Shown here piece after piece: positions 34,158-47,396 of a stretch of DNA of 64,000 bases. This DNA comes from Melanocharis versteri (lineage: Eukaryota; Chordata; Aves; Passeriformes; Melanocharitidae), in NCBI GenBank assembly GCA_013397845.1, contig VZTG01001077.1, forward strand, positions 445,189 to 509,188, read 5' to 3'. Both the position numbers and the translations under genes were made by a program. Each line of letters starts with the position of its first letter. Positions within the stretch are counted from its first letter, which is position 1. The notes below the pieces were generated by a model. That model was not told the DNA's origin and searched no databases. It saw only the letters and a list, made by a program, of their open reading frames with translations.

Positions 34158-35820
34158 TACCCCAATCCTCACTGCAAAAAGTTTCAAAATTTGATTGATG
34201 AGTTTGGAGCGGAGGTAGTCAGGTCCCCTGCGTTACGTGGGACTTCAGCACTGCTGGTTTGAACAAGGAGAAGAATCTCTTCTGTGCATTGATAATTACC
34301 AGTAAGAGTCATCAACCCATCCACTCACTGAGCATTGTGTTCCTTGGCGAGTACTGTCACCTCTGGCCAACTGCCCCGAGGACTCATTTTCCACACAAAT
34401 GTCGATAAAGGATGCGGATTCAGGGTACCCAGCAGGTGATTACGATAGTCAAGGTGCTCTCAGCTACTGCGACACCCCTAACGCAGCACAGCATGTTTGA
34501 GAGAGGGCTGTATTTTGCGTGTTCCTGCACGAGCTGTTTGCAGTTCTGGGGAGCATGTGGCACACACACCTGCTTTTGGCTGTGCCATTCCCCCAGGCTC
34601 TACCATGCTGCTCTTGTTTTATGACAGAGCCCAGCATAACGCAGTCCAAAAAGCAGGTGTGTGACAAAGCTCTCACTTCACTGACATGCCTGCCCCAAGC
34701 TATCAAGTGCTGCAGTTTGCTCTCACAGTTTAGATAGGCAATTACCTCCTCTGTGGTTGCTGTGTGTGATACTGGGGATCAGCAAATGAAACTACCCTTC
34801 TGATATCTTAGATTTCAAGAGCAACACAGCCTCATTTTCAGTAAAAACTTCCAAGTGGTTTTTTTCACGCTGGGAATGACTATTTGCGGTGGAATTGTGG
34901 TCCGAAGAAAATTTCTTTCATACCTACTGAAATTTAATAAAATGCCTGATTGTGTTTCATCTTCTGAAATCACTTTGTCTGCTTATTTATGGGACCAGAT
35001 TTTCCAAAGTTCATCATTACTTATGCACTATAGTAGTGTGCTAAATTTTCAATCTTGGCATTATATTAGCAAGTCTATGGATCAGCATATATGTTGATAG
35101 TGCCCACTTAAACAGTTTAAACAGTGTTTCACCTCATAACAAACCATCACTACAGAACTCTGCTGAATCACCTGGGAGACCATACTATATCCTGCTCCTG
35201 ATACGTATTGAGATGCACAGCTCCCATTTGTTTAATAAATTTATGGCAATTACCAGCTTTGTTGTCCTCACCATTCCTTTAAACAGCTTGGCTTTTCATA
35301 ATATCTGAAGTGGACCTTCTTGAACTAATTATACTGAAGGGAGGGCCAGATTTTGTCTCTTTACAAATGCTGGATACCGTGCATATCATGCTGCTGTATC
35401 CTACTGTGCATAACATCCTGTTGTCATTTATGCAAGAGGATACTGCTGGAGCTGGGGGCTTGTGTGTCTAGGGAATAAAGGTAAAAAAAATCAAAGGTGT
35501 TTAAGTCTCAATTTCAGGGACGTCATATTTTTGAATGGCAATGGGACTTAGGCTCCTTGCCCATTTTTGAAATCTGTGTCCTCCAGCTACGGCCAAATAA
35601 TTCAGCCAAAGAGCTTTTCCTTTCATTTGAGTTGTCTGTAAACAGATCACAATTTTCTTATTTATTTAGTCTCTTTTCACATTTTTGGTGAATATTTTCT
35701 CTGAGCTCATTCGTGAAAAATTCATCACGAGCATTTGAAGCTCGGTATTCGAACTATTTTCCTTTATTCCAATTGCATGATACAATATCAAAATGCTTCC
35801 CCGCCTACAAATGTCCTGTA

Positions 35821-35871
35821 ACAAAAAAAAAACACCAAAAAACCCCCCAAAAAAACCAAAAACCCCCCCAA
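35821..35871. repeat. A/C homopolymer-rich tract
   Basis: Alternating A and C homopolymer runs, up to ten A and seven C; low-complexity only. Confidence 0.88.
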
Positions 35872-35919
35872 GCTTAATCATTTCAGTCTCTATCTGCCTG
35901 AAAAATCACTGCAAAAATA

Positions 35920-36130
35920 CCGAGGGTGAGACCTGCTGTCAGTTCGTATTTGTTGGGACCTGAAGCGAGCGCTGCCCGGCTGTTTCTTCAAGGCGGCTCC
36001 GACGGCCACACGCGGCTGAGCCATCGCGGTGCCTCCCAGCAGAGGGAGATGTGAGACACCGGCTCCGGCCCCGGCTCGCAGCTCTCTCTCCGTCTCTGCA
36101 ACAGATCGATGAGTCATGAATGTTTTAGGA
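35920..36130. promoter_or_regulatory. CpG-rich patch with CTCF-like and AP-1 motifs
   Basis: A short, sharply CpG-rich block lies in AT-rich flank about 6 kb upstream of UNC5C exon 1. It contains CCAGCAGAGGGAG at 36036-36048 (12 of 13 positions of the CTCF core) and a consensus AP-1 site TGAGTCA at 36110-36116. It could be a distal enhancer, an insulator, or the first exon of an unannotated transcript; the sequence alone does not decide. Confidence 0.45.
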
Positions 36131-37700
36131 ACATGTCAGAGTCCCACGGCTTCTCATTATCTAAGCATTTTATCTGAGGACAAACCTCTTTTAGGCCCGT
36201 TTCTGATAGCGCATCGTTCTACACCAGGTTTCCTCGGTTTCTCCCGTCGGCTGAGGTGAAGGACAGGAATAACTTGAAATATTTCAGTCTGTCGCGCAAC
36301 AGCGTTGTATTCTTCTCTCCCTGCCCACTAGTTATTTACTTTTGTAGCATTGTAACTACACATCTACCTCTGAGTTGAATATTGATGTGGCTGAGGCGTG
36401 TCAGTCTCTGTCCCAGGATCGTCTGACTCCAACCGACCTGAGTTTCTCTTTTTTTTTACCAAATACTAATTTCTGATTGTCCCGTTCAGGGTACAATGCC
36501 TCCAAATTTCTTTACAAGTGTCACAAGAACCCTCCCTCTGATGTCTCAATACTACCTCACTGCCCACCTCTCCCTTTCTGGATTTTCCCTGCCTTAGGTA
36601 GAATGAGAAAATAACATAATTGCTTTTAGGATCTTTGTTTCAAATTCTCTCTGTAGGTGTATATTCTGGGTTACTCTTACCACATGCATTATTTTATGGA
36701 TTTTCTTCTCTAATACACTTTGCAGAAAGCAACATCAGAAAGAGTTATAATTACAGTATTTATTAAAGCACTTCTTAGGGTAGGAAACTGATAGCATGCA
36801 GAAAGAAATATTAAAGAAGAATTATAAAACACTCTGGCAAAATATGTTTAAGAAGATGCAGGTTCTATGAAGAAATCCAATTTCCAAGAAAATTAACTGT
36901 TAATATTTTGTTGCTCTACAATAACATCAACTTACATACAGACCTGTGTAGCATTCATTTATCTTCTAGATAAAAAAATGGCATAATTTTAATTGTTACA
37001 GATTTTCTTCGTGGTTCAATATATTTGAAGTTTCATGCATGAACTATTTTGTTAAAACTGATCACATTCATCAAACTACAGGAGTTTGAATACATGGCAA
37101 CATCCCCAGCCTTCCCATTTCTGTCTACTTTGTGAAGAAAACCAGCTACAACAGAAACAAAGAGCCTCACTTTGTGTGTTTGTTTTTGGTTTTTTTTTTC
37201 CTTTTTGTTTTGAATCCTGACAAACTACTCTGTTGTACGGTGGGTTTGAAATGCAACTCTCCACACTAGCTGCTCTACTGTACTTTCCCAGAACGCATGA
37301 ATGCATTTACTCCTGCCAACGTGTAACCCAATAATCTTTTTTTTTACCCAACAGAGAGAAGCTTTCATAGGAAAACCCTCAAATTTCTGAGCAGTGTGTG
37401 ACAGTAAGAGGAAATCTGTTGTAGTTGCCTGTAATGGAAGCCCAGTTGTGTGTTTTCGGTCTTTTTTCACCTGGCATCTTAGTGGCAGGGCAATTAGAGC
37501 TCAAATGTACAGGGAAAACTTATCCCAGTCCAGTAATCAAAGCAAACATTATATAGATTTTGATTGCTCCAACAAGAATGAAGTCTTTGTTAACTGAAGT
37601 AGCTTTATTGATTCGAATGAGGAGATGTATTTATTCTGTTTCGTGAAGTGCTCCAAGCTGTGTGTGCATTTAATACTTATGAATTCAGAGATGAAGGACT

Positions 37701-37744
37701 GAAAAAGTTCTATGTCAAGCTTTGTGAAAAAGTTCTGTGTCAAG
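37701..37744. repeat. 19-bp direct repeat pair
   Basis: GAAAAAGTTCTATGTCAAG (37701-37719) recurs at 37726-37744 with one difference after a 6-bp spacer. Confidence 0.85.
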
Positions 37745-38826
37745 AAGAGAAACTGTATCATTTCCAGAATGTTTATTCTAATTTTCTTTTCCAAAGGCTG
37801 TTATAATACTTGTAGTTATCATTATCATCTTATAAAAGACCTTAATGTTTCACAAACAGCGTGATTTGTTTAAGCCACATAATTAACAGCATTCTTGACT
37901 GTTTAGCAATAATTAGTTTGTTTTCATAGAAATACTCTCTTTCATCTCTCTGTACAGAGGTTGAAAAATGATGGAATAGCAAAAATGTTCAGTCTCACAG
38001 CTGAAGATGAAAAGTTTATGAAAATAAAATCACCCACAGTGACAACATGTGATCCTGTTTTAAGTCTGACCTTTAGCTCCTTAAAACACATAAAATTCAA
38101 TGCTAGAAAGTAACTCAGATTTGCATTACTACAGTAGTTTAAATTGACAACCTTAAGATTTCTTTGTCTGAAGACATTACTGAGAATTCAGCTGTGCATT
38201 TCCTCATGGACAACACAGATAACATCAAGCAAAACATGAAAAATAGAGACTCTCCTTGCTCCCGAAGTCTAACCAGGATAATGTGCGTTTCTTGTAATGC
38301 AGTGAAAAAAAGTTTAAGCTTTGTCCCACGTAGATGCAGCTATTCTGGGTCTGCTCTTATTTCAGATGAAGTTCTGCAGAGATTTACAGAAACCAGCTCA
38401 GGCCCTATGGGAATAAGTCCTCTATGTGAAAAACTTTGTGCTCTTTCACCAATAGGATTCTACTGTAAAGATAATAACAAGAGCCTTATTTTGGTCAGAG
38501 AGCATTGCAGGTTATCTGCAGCTGTCTGGTTTATTACCACTTCAATTCAAGACCTACATTTTTATTCATTGTTTCTCTTATGAGTAACATTTTGAAAAGT
38601 AATATCAAATAAATGGACCTGTGGCTTTCTTTTATTAGATGTCTCAGTTTTTCTGTGTTCAAGGATGATTAAAGTATCTTGAACAGAGTTTCATAGTTAC
38701 GTAGTTCATAGTTCATTTTATTCCATGTGCATTCACAAATTAGTTGATTGTAATCTATTAATAAAAACTTAATATTCTGCATCATTCTCTATAGAATGTT
38801 GCAGGGTTTTTTCTCTTTTTTCTCTA

Positions 38827-38846
38827 TTTTTTTTTTTTTTTTTTTT
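38827..38846. repeat. Poly(T) run of 20
   Basis: Homopolymer preceded by a CTCTTTTTTCTCT pyrimidine stretch. No retroposed body is recognised on either side. Confidence 0.9.
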
Positions 38847-39895
38847 GCTGTAACTATTCACAGACTCCCTTCAAGAGTATGATAAGATATAGATTACAAT
38901 ACTGGCTTGATAATGGCCAAGACTTTTCCTTCCCCTCTGAGTAACATGAACTCTAAGATGTAAAGTGATACTTTGCCTTCATAACTAGCGTATTAGCTAT
39001 TATTTAGTCTTGAGATTATTAAAACCAGTTCTAAAATGTGGAACAAGAATTTACCACTGAAAAACAGTATATGGTAGACTCTGTTTTCTTGGTCCCAACA
39101 AATCAGTATCAGCAATCATGTTATCTGTGAGATTAACATCCCTAAAAGCTCCTCCCTCTCCAGACCACAGGAGGTAAAAAAGGGAAGAACTCGATTTTTA
39201 CAATGTTAGACCACAACAGACGTGCCTGGGGATTCATTGATTTCTCTGGAGTTGAATTGTTCCAAGTAACAATACCAGCTCACTTAATGATCCCTTTGAA
39301 AAGTGAGTTTTAATGATAAAGTGACCAAGATAGAAGGCATAGGCTGGGAGAGAGGAGACACAGGAGGGGCACAAGACAGCACATTACCAGACAGTCTCAA
39401 CATTCACAGGGAGTGCCAGTAAGTTCATTAATGACTGGAGACCTCTGATGCTTTCTGCCTGCTCTGCGTGTTCTCAAATGTGACCTGGAAGGGGAAGGCC
39501 TAAACTGGATCTGAGAAAGAGTAGCATTATGGAGGCTGCTGGTTGACTTTTTATCCTTTTAATTTTCAGCAGATAAGGAAAATTTGGTTACTTCAGAAGA
39601 AAAATGAAGAACCGATCACAGTTTACAAGGATGAGCATGTGGGAGGACTGCAGGGGATGGAACACTGTAAAAGTAACAGGGCATAATACATAAGCAGCAA
39701 GATCCTGTTTCTTAGAAGACTCAGATAAACAATATGATCATAATTAGGACAAGATTCACAGTTACAAGTCAAGAAAATATTTCGTGATTCTTGTTCCTCC
39801 CCACATCTCTAACATTTCAGAGATTGTCAGAGTCCCAAAATCCCTCCAGGAGCACAGAATAAAGTAGCTCACGTATCTTTAGCCATTTTTCCTCC

Positions 39896-39981
39896 TTTTT
39901 TGTTGTTGTTTTTTGTTTTGTTTTGTTTGGGGTTTTTTTTGTTTGTTTGTTTGCTTGTTTTTGGCTTTGGTTTGTTTTTTT
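39896..39981. repeat. (GTTTT)n/(GTTT)n low-complexity tract
   Basis: Imperfect GTT, GTTTT and GTTT units over about 85 bp. Confidence 0.88.
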
Positions 39982-42852
39982 CCTCCCCAAAAGGAATTTA
40001 TTTTTCATTTAAATTTACTTTTATTCCACACATGCCTTTGATACTTCTCTGCAAGGAAAATAATTCTCACAGTGAGGCCAGGACAGCACTGGTTTGCACA
40101 GCAGTACGGGCTGTAAGCTGGGCTACCTTTGAATACATGGTGGAAAGTAATTCTGTGACATTTTCTAGCTGGCCAGATCTTTGTGCATGGTGGAGCCCTG
40201 AAAAAAAAGGAGTTCAGAGCATGCAAAGGAGACACTGTGTAGTCTTACCCCATTCTGGCATGGATCCAGACCTTTTGTTACCCTTTTAAGGACATTTTTC
40301 TGCCCTAGGAGTGCCATGTGTCCGTAATGTTTACAAGAGAATTAAGATTACCAGTGATAGTGGTCTTAGGATCAAGAGGCAAGTCTACATTCAATACCGT
40401 GTTTATACTCCTAGCTGGTTTTCCCAGAATTAGTACACACATCAACAATTCCATAATGTATGAGTAAGATCTGTTTATTCCTTACCACAGCTTCAGCATT
40501 AATCATTTGTTCTTCTCCAAACCACCAGCAGAACCCTGTGCTGTGGAAAAGTACTAAACAATGTGTAGTGCCTTGGATCAGGATCAGGCTCAGACCCAGC
40601 TCAGATTTAACAATACCGTTTTGCACATGGTCATTACACTGCATTTCAGCTCTCTGCTCCCAGATAAAGGAATTCCTTCCGTTTTCCATTCAGCTGTGCC
40701 CTGCTCTCAACCAGCAATTTTGGAGAATAGATTTTTTAAGGACATCCAAATGTAATCAAATACAAATTTTTGAGAACAGGTGATCATTTATGTGGCATTT
40801 TTTGCCAAAATTACAGAAAAAAAATTATAAGCCATGAACATCCATAACATTTTGCAGTGCTGTAGAAAGCTGCAAGGCCAAAGGTAATGGAGTTTGCTTG
40901 CATATTGCATTGGTGTCACGATTACTCTCTCATGATGAGTGGCACATTTAAGAAACCTGTGTCAGTCTGGAAATTATGATAGAAAGAAGAAGACATTTTT
41001 AGACCACTGCATCTAGTGGATTCATTTGGAAGCAGTGATAAATAAACACAGCTGGTGGCAGAACTAGAACCGGAGCTGTCCTTTATTTCCTGTCTCCTAT
41101 GAAGTCTCTCCATTAATATCAGGTGAGGTTGATTGGTATTAAGAAACAAACTGAAAGCAACTGGAAGAGGAAATAAAGAATAGAACAAATATTTGTCTAG
41201 AGTTGCCTAAAATCCACCAAAAAAAAGAGTAGTTTTCTCTTAGCTTTGTCTGCTACCGGTTTCCTGAGAACTTCAGCAAATGTTGCTCGGTGAGGTAACT
41301 CCTTTCACAGCTACTGAAGTGTTACAGTACCTTTTATAGCTACTAAACATTGCGTGTTCATTAGCAGATTGGCCGTGCAACTATACAGCCACTGCTGCAG
41401 ATCACTGTGGGTGGGTGTGTTTCTTCAAACTCAGGGCTGCAATGCTCAGTACAGTTTTCGCCTCTCACTATAACACTTTTCATCTGGACCACCTAACTCC
41501 CTGTGGTTTTTAATTCAGCTGGTGTGCAAAGAGAGATGCTGTTTTCCCCACATACAATATTTATGTCCTTCCACGTTTAACCCCAATAGAATCAGTGCTA
41601 AAGGTGAACATAAAACCAGAGAATGATTCCTTTAATTACATCTGCTACTGACACAAATGTTCTTTATATCCAGAATCTCCTGCTAGTACTCTTATGAACT
41701 ACCATGTACCTCTGGCAGGAAAGCAAGTGTTCACAGGCTTAAGGAATTCCATACTCATTTTATTGATGGTAATTCTGTTAGTTGTGCACTCTGAGGCTGC
41801 TCCTGGAGCACAGACTGGTTTGGCTAATGGATTCTGCAAACAGAGCACACATTCAAGAGGAATTCTCCAGAGAATTGAAAAATGATCCATTACCCTTATA
41901 TAGACATTAGGAAAAAAACAAAACAAAGCAAAAGAGCCCTCCAAAACTTAATACAACGATATTTGTAAAGTGTGGTTCAGCCCGGATGGTGGGATTTCTA
42001 GAAACCTTGCTTAAGGGTTTGTAACCCAGTCTAGTGACAGACAAGTTTACTGTGAGTACCTAAACCATTTGTAGATGGCAGCTGCCACAGACTGAGAAAC
42101 ACTGACTTAGAGGACTGCTGGTAGCCTAATCCACCCCACCGCAGAAACCAGTGCCAACTGACAGCAAAGGAAAATACCCAGTCGTGCAAATCCCAGCACA
42201 CATCAAAAATTGTGGCAATTTATTTTCATATAGATTACAGAGTAAGATCTGATGAACCCATATGAAATATCCCTGGGGCAAGTCCAATTTCTATTAGAGA
42301 GGAGCTCACACAAAAATGCTTGCTACAGTTCCAACCAAAACTTTGTGAGTTGCCTCCAGAGAAAGCCAAGGGACAGAAGTACCTGTTGGCTGCTGTAAAG
42401 TGTCAGTAGGCATGACACAAAGAAGATTAACAATGTCAAAAATTTGGGGACTTGAGGATTAACATTTTTGGTCTAAAGCCACAAGGCTTTGTGCTTCTGG
42501 GTTCTTCAGATCATGCTTAGCCTAGATGTGTCTTAGCCAGCCATTTAAATTGAACTCATTTATCCCTTGAAAACACGGAAAGGTTGGAAGTTGATCTCAC
42601 TGCCTGAAGGAGTGATAAGTTAGCCCGTGTCTCAAGCACATGTTAGGAATGGCAATTAAAATCTAATTCTAATTAGCAGCACTTGATGCTAATCCAAATA
42701 AACAACAAGCAAATTTGTTGTGCAGATTTTTAGCTGCAGAAGTAGACAAGTCGTAGATAATGTGCAAGTTAATCACTGTTGCAGCAGCAAATAGACTAGA
42801 CTGTAAATACATCAAAAACACACTGAAGATTTCTTCTGCCAAATGAATTCTT

Positions 42853-42921
42853 GTCAGACCAGACATTAAGGCTGATGCTGAGGCCGGGGCAGCCTCTTTA
42901 GGCCTTAGTGTCTGGTCTGAT
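42853..42921 (+). other. Inverted repeat / pre-miRNA-sized hairpin
   Basis: The left arm CAGACCAGACATTAAGGC (42855-42872) pairs with GCCTTAGTGTCTGGTCTG (42902-42919) over 18 positions with one G-U wobble. A T-A pair and a G-U pair extend it to 20 positions outward. Inside the 29-nt loop a second stem, GAGGC (42880-42884) with GCCTC (42892-42896), is possible. The total of about 69 nt is within the size range of animal microRNA precursors. On the minus strand the wobbles become A-C mismatches, so the plus strand folds better. No matching known miRNA is recognised. Confidence 0.6.
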
Positions 42922-43813
42922 TTCTGGCTAATTAGGGCTGAGAAGTTGGAAAGTTTTCAGCTCTGTTATTCTTTACCTGCTCTGAGGAGTTAAATTAGGA
43001 AAAACCCCAGGCTGTCAGTTTTCTATCTCTAATAATCATCCAATAAAAATTACAGAGAGGCTGAAAGCCTCCAGCTGTCAGCTCAGACTTGTTACTGTGG
43101 GTCAGGTCATCTGGAGAGCCAAAAGAAGTGAGGATTCAGGAACTCTATGCATTAAAGGTAAATTGTCTTTTATTTAACCATTCTTATTTTAAACTTCAGG
43201 AGATCTGCAAACCATGTCCCAGGTAGGGCAATTATAGGGCTCTTAATTCAGCCCTCTTAATTTACAACCATAGTCCTAATAAATGCTTTCATTATTTTGA
43301 GCAGAACTAGCTCCTGATCCTGTATCTATCCCACCAGGCACTTCAGAAATGTGACTAGTGCTATTACTGTTCATGTGTGTACATCCTGCAGTGTGCCTAG
43401 GGGCGAGATCCTGAAAGTTCAGCATCTAGATATCTTTTGAGATTATGGTCTACATTAAACAGAATTGAATTTGTGGTACATTTTAGCATAATGCTACCAG
43501 AAACTACACTAATAATCATAATAATCCCTAACCTAGCTGTTATAAGGGAGGGGAACCGTGTTAGAAGTCTAAGAAACAGAAACACATGGAAATATTTAGA
43601 GTATGTCACCCAACATTAGATATTGTGCATTTTAATTGCAAGGAAACTGGGACTGCAGTGCAAAACAGCAACACTTGTGAATTTGGACTGCCATTACTGT
43701 CAATTTTGTTGAGTACTACATTTATACCCATTTTAATGGTATTCGAAATAGAATGCCAGACCTTCTCAGCTTTACTTGCTCTATAAAAAGAATCTGAAGT
43801 CAAAGTCTAGAAC

Positions 43814-43866
43814 CAAAGGAAAGAGAGAAAAAGAGATGAAGAAAGAATGGAAAAAAGAGGAAAAAC
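43814..43866. repeat. Purine-rich tract
   Basis: About 50 bases of A and G with two T interruptions, the only notable feature between the 42.9-kb hairpin and 46.9 kb. Confidence 0.75.
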
Positions 43867-46800
43867 CTATGTGATGCCTTTCCTGGAAACAATTCAGTGG
43901 AAATAGTAACAATAAACCTGTTCTAGAAATAAAGGCATATAATCAACTGCTCCATAGGGAAAGTAGATCTTTTAACTACTATAAAACATGTGAAGTACTA
44001 CCTTTCAGTAGTTAAGCATAAAACAAAGCTTTTCTCTTTATCTTCAAAACCAGAAATCTGAAAACTGGACTGAATACAAATCCAGGGAGTTTCCTTGGTC
44101 CAATTCAGTACATATTTTTAAATAGCCCTTTAAAACTCTGCTTGATTACTATTTACATGCAAGTCTTATAATAGAGACCTGGGCTTTCACACAAATGTGT
44201 ATTTCATTACTTTCTGACAGCGAATTAGTGTATTATGAAGGAAAAGGAAAAGGAGACAATTTATCCCAAAGATGTTTGGATACCTTCTCGTTTGTAATTC
44301 CACAGAGCAGTAAAACATCTGGAAAGAAAGGGAAAAAATTGTCCTCCTTTTTGCGTATGTTGAATTGTAGAGTCCTTATTGATATTCATGGCCTCTTCCC
44401 TATCCCACCTTGAACAGCTCTAACTACAGCTGAAAGGCTGAGTCTGGAGCTTCAGCACAGGCCTTTATCTTGGCACTAGCTTAAATTCTGCTTCTCCAAA
44501 ATGGTAAGAGTAAATTTGCATACACTGAACTTACAACATTAAAAAGATGTACTTTCCCTTCCAAAACACTATAATCCCTATTTCTGAGCTTCTTACAACT
44601 TAATTCCACTCAGCCACATCTAGGCCAAAGCTGTAGAATGAGGTCTGCATACACCAGTGCGATGCATGCTGAATTGCAGACATGGTAAATGTGAATTGGA
44701 ATTTGAACCTCATTTCAACTTCTTGGCAATGTCAGGTTTCTTAATCATTCCTGTAAATGCAGCTGTTCAACATGCGAAACCTAGAAATGATTCATCACTA
44801 TTGGATAATTCTTATTAATCCAAACTTTTATGTCACTGCTGCACCTCTGCAAGCCATGCTGAGTTAGCCTATCAGTTTAATCAGGGTGCAGGCAAGCTGC
44901 ATACTTGGGAAGTACATGGAGAAGTTACCTTTGTTTTCAGAACTTGTGAAATGGGTTCCAAGATACTGACTGCAGTGTCTTGCTTCGTATCCCTGTCTCA
45001 AAGATTAACATTTTGCCAGTAATAATCATCTGAGCTCTTATTCCTTAATTTAATTTGAAGGCAGTGACATATATAAAATTAAAACATAAAATTAAATAGT
45101 TCAAAGGAAAGGACTTTATCTCTCACTCATACAGTTAATGAGAGATATGTATTATGAAAGCTGTCCATACAAATGTCTAACCTAAAATGTAAATTAAAGT
45201 TTTGGTCTCAGACATTGGAGAAACTTCAGAACAGCACTGACTCTGTAAAAATATTCGGTGATGCTAAGATCTTTCTAGGCTAACACAAGGAGAGTAAAAT
45301 TGTTTCAAATTCATTGGTATAAGAATTGGACTTGAATTTCTTTAAGCAAAAACTGATTCCTTGCTATACTGCCTTGCAACTCAGACCTCTTATGGCAACT
45401 GTGTCATGTGAAGAGCTACAGAAATTTGCACTGTAGTTGTGCTGCTTGTGAAGACAGAGTTTGTAAGGACATACGGACGTAGGGAAATTTGTGATTAGGC
45501 CCTATATCCATGCAGAGCAACATTAAGAGTAGTGAGGCTGAACTCATCTTCAGGATCTGTCCCATAGGTACTTCTTCCTGGGCCTAGAATGCAGAAAACT
45601 GGGGAAAAGCTCTGTAGCAATGGTGAAAATATTGTCAAAGATTTTCCAATGGCATGGACGTAACAGTGTCTCAAATGATCTAGAAATTATTGTTGTAATG
45701 ATTGGTTGTACTCAGTTGGGAAATACACTGAATTTGCCTGGAGGAAAGAGGCAGGACAAAACACTATTCTAATACAATTATTTGATATGGAATGCAATAG
45801 GTCATGTAATCACAATGTGTATTAGGCATTACATAATTACATTTTTTCCTTTTGTATCATCAAGGCAGTGCAGTAGCTGAAGTACAAGACTGCCATGAGC
45901 TGAATAAAAACACAACCAAGTTCCAAAATATTTACCATTTTAGCTGAATGTATCCTGCCCAGGATACATATCCTGCTGCCAAATCTGGTTACGACTTCTG
46001 CACAGAAATTAGCCATTGCCTCCCTTTGGTAGAAAGGATTCACAGTATGAGGGTGCAGCAACAAACTTCCTGCTAATCTTGCTTCCCTGGAGGCCCTGCT
46101 GGCTTGCTCAGCACTTAAAGTAAGTTAGATAAGTGCTTATATATCACAGCGACAGGCATTATAAATATCCTGCTCAGCTGTGTGCATATGGAGCTGCATT
46201 AAGTCCAGGGCAACGTACACGTGAATCTGGAGGCAAAACATTCAATGCAGTTTCACTTGTTAACCACACACGTAATGACCTTCCCAACTATCCAGCTAAA
46301 ATGCCAGATGCCCAGAGTTGCCGAGCTGACTCCTCTCTGGCAGCACCTGCCTGGGAAGCACCTATGTTGGCAGCAGATCTGCGCTGCAGAAGCGGCTGAG
46401 GGCCTGCTCTCTGCTCTCTCAAGTGGCATCAACAAAGACCTCAAGTTGGTGGCCTTGGGGACAGCCAGGGCTTCCTTGCTGCTTGTATTCCCAACAGCAT
46501 CAGTGGGAACTCAAAGCTCTTTGAGTCTCCCAGTTCTGTGCCCAGCCCGGCTGTCCACAGAAGTCTCATGCCGTGCAACATTTTGGAGCCAGCCTCTGAC
46601 TTACGCTTCTAACGTGACCTGAAGTTGAGCCATAGGTGAAAGAATTTCCGTCTCTGAGTAATCGCATTGTCTGCATCAACATGATTAAGCAAGCAATACA
46701 TTCAGAGCTTTGCATATGAGATAAATTAAAGCTTTTTGTTCAATGGTACTGAATGCATTTGAGTTAAAAAGGGTGTATAGAGTGTCCCTTCAGTAACCCT

Positions 46801-46919
46801 GCCTTGTCATCATGATACACCACCCTGTACTCCTAGGGCTCAGAAAGATTAAGAGAAGCATTTACATCTTGCATTAATGAAACAACAGATTATGGGGTTG
46901 TGCACTCTGTTACTGTTTG

Positions 46920-46951
46920 CTTATTTTTATTTTTATTTTTTTATTTATTTT
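46920..46951. repeat. (TTTTA)n short microsatellite
   Basis: Imperfect TTTTTA and TTTA units. Confidence 0.85.
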
Positions 46952-47382
46952 ACAACCTAAGTGAATCAAAGTTCCAGTGGGCTGAAGAGGATGATCTCAG
47001 CTGATGTCTGGAAGTAATTTTATAATTACCCAATAAGTCAGAAATGACAAAACCTACTTTTTTTTCCCCATGGCACTGAGACCACCAGTTGCTGTATTTC
47101 CTGCCATGCTCTATGTTGTTTGTACTCAAGAGGTTTCTTTTCAAGGGAAAAACTGCTTACATCCATGACTAAAACAAGATATATTGTGCAGTGGAGGATA
47201 GTTGGTTACAGAAGAAAAAGACTGGAAGAAGGGCAGAGAAAATAAAAACAATAAGTAGTGACTTAGGCCTTCAAACATTCTCCTCTATTTTTTTCTTCAA
47301 TACTGCTTTGAGGTTTGTTTTGGAACAATTTCTCAGCAGAAGTCTTGGGGTTTCTCACAGATGAGAGTTATTATTTCCCAAA

Positions 47383-47396
47383 TTTTTTTTTTTTTT
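47383..47396. repeat. Poly(T) run of 14
   Basis: Simple homopolymer. Confidence 0.9.

Larger units (their letters stand above)
36131..42852. other. Intergenic sequence, no gene recognised
   Basis: AT-rich. A 139-codon ORF at 38164-38583 (plus) opens with TTG rather than ATG and shows no known domain. Simple repeats are listed separately. Confidence 0.55.

Noticed and set aside
38164..38583. 139-codon plus-strand ORF in AT-rich intergenic DNA
   Set aside because: It opens with TTG, has no recognised domain, and is not longer than expected once in this much sequence.
45118..45146. 8-9 bp inverted repeat with 13-bp loop
   Set aside because: Arms this short are expected many times by chance in 64 kb.
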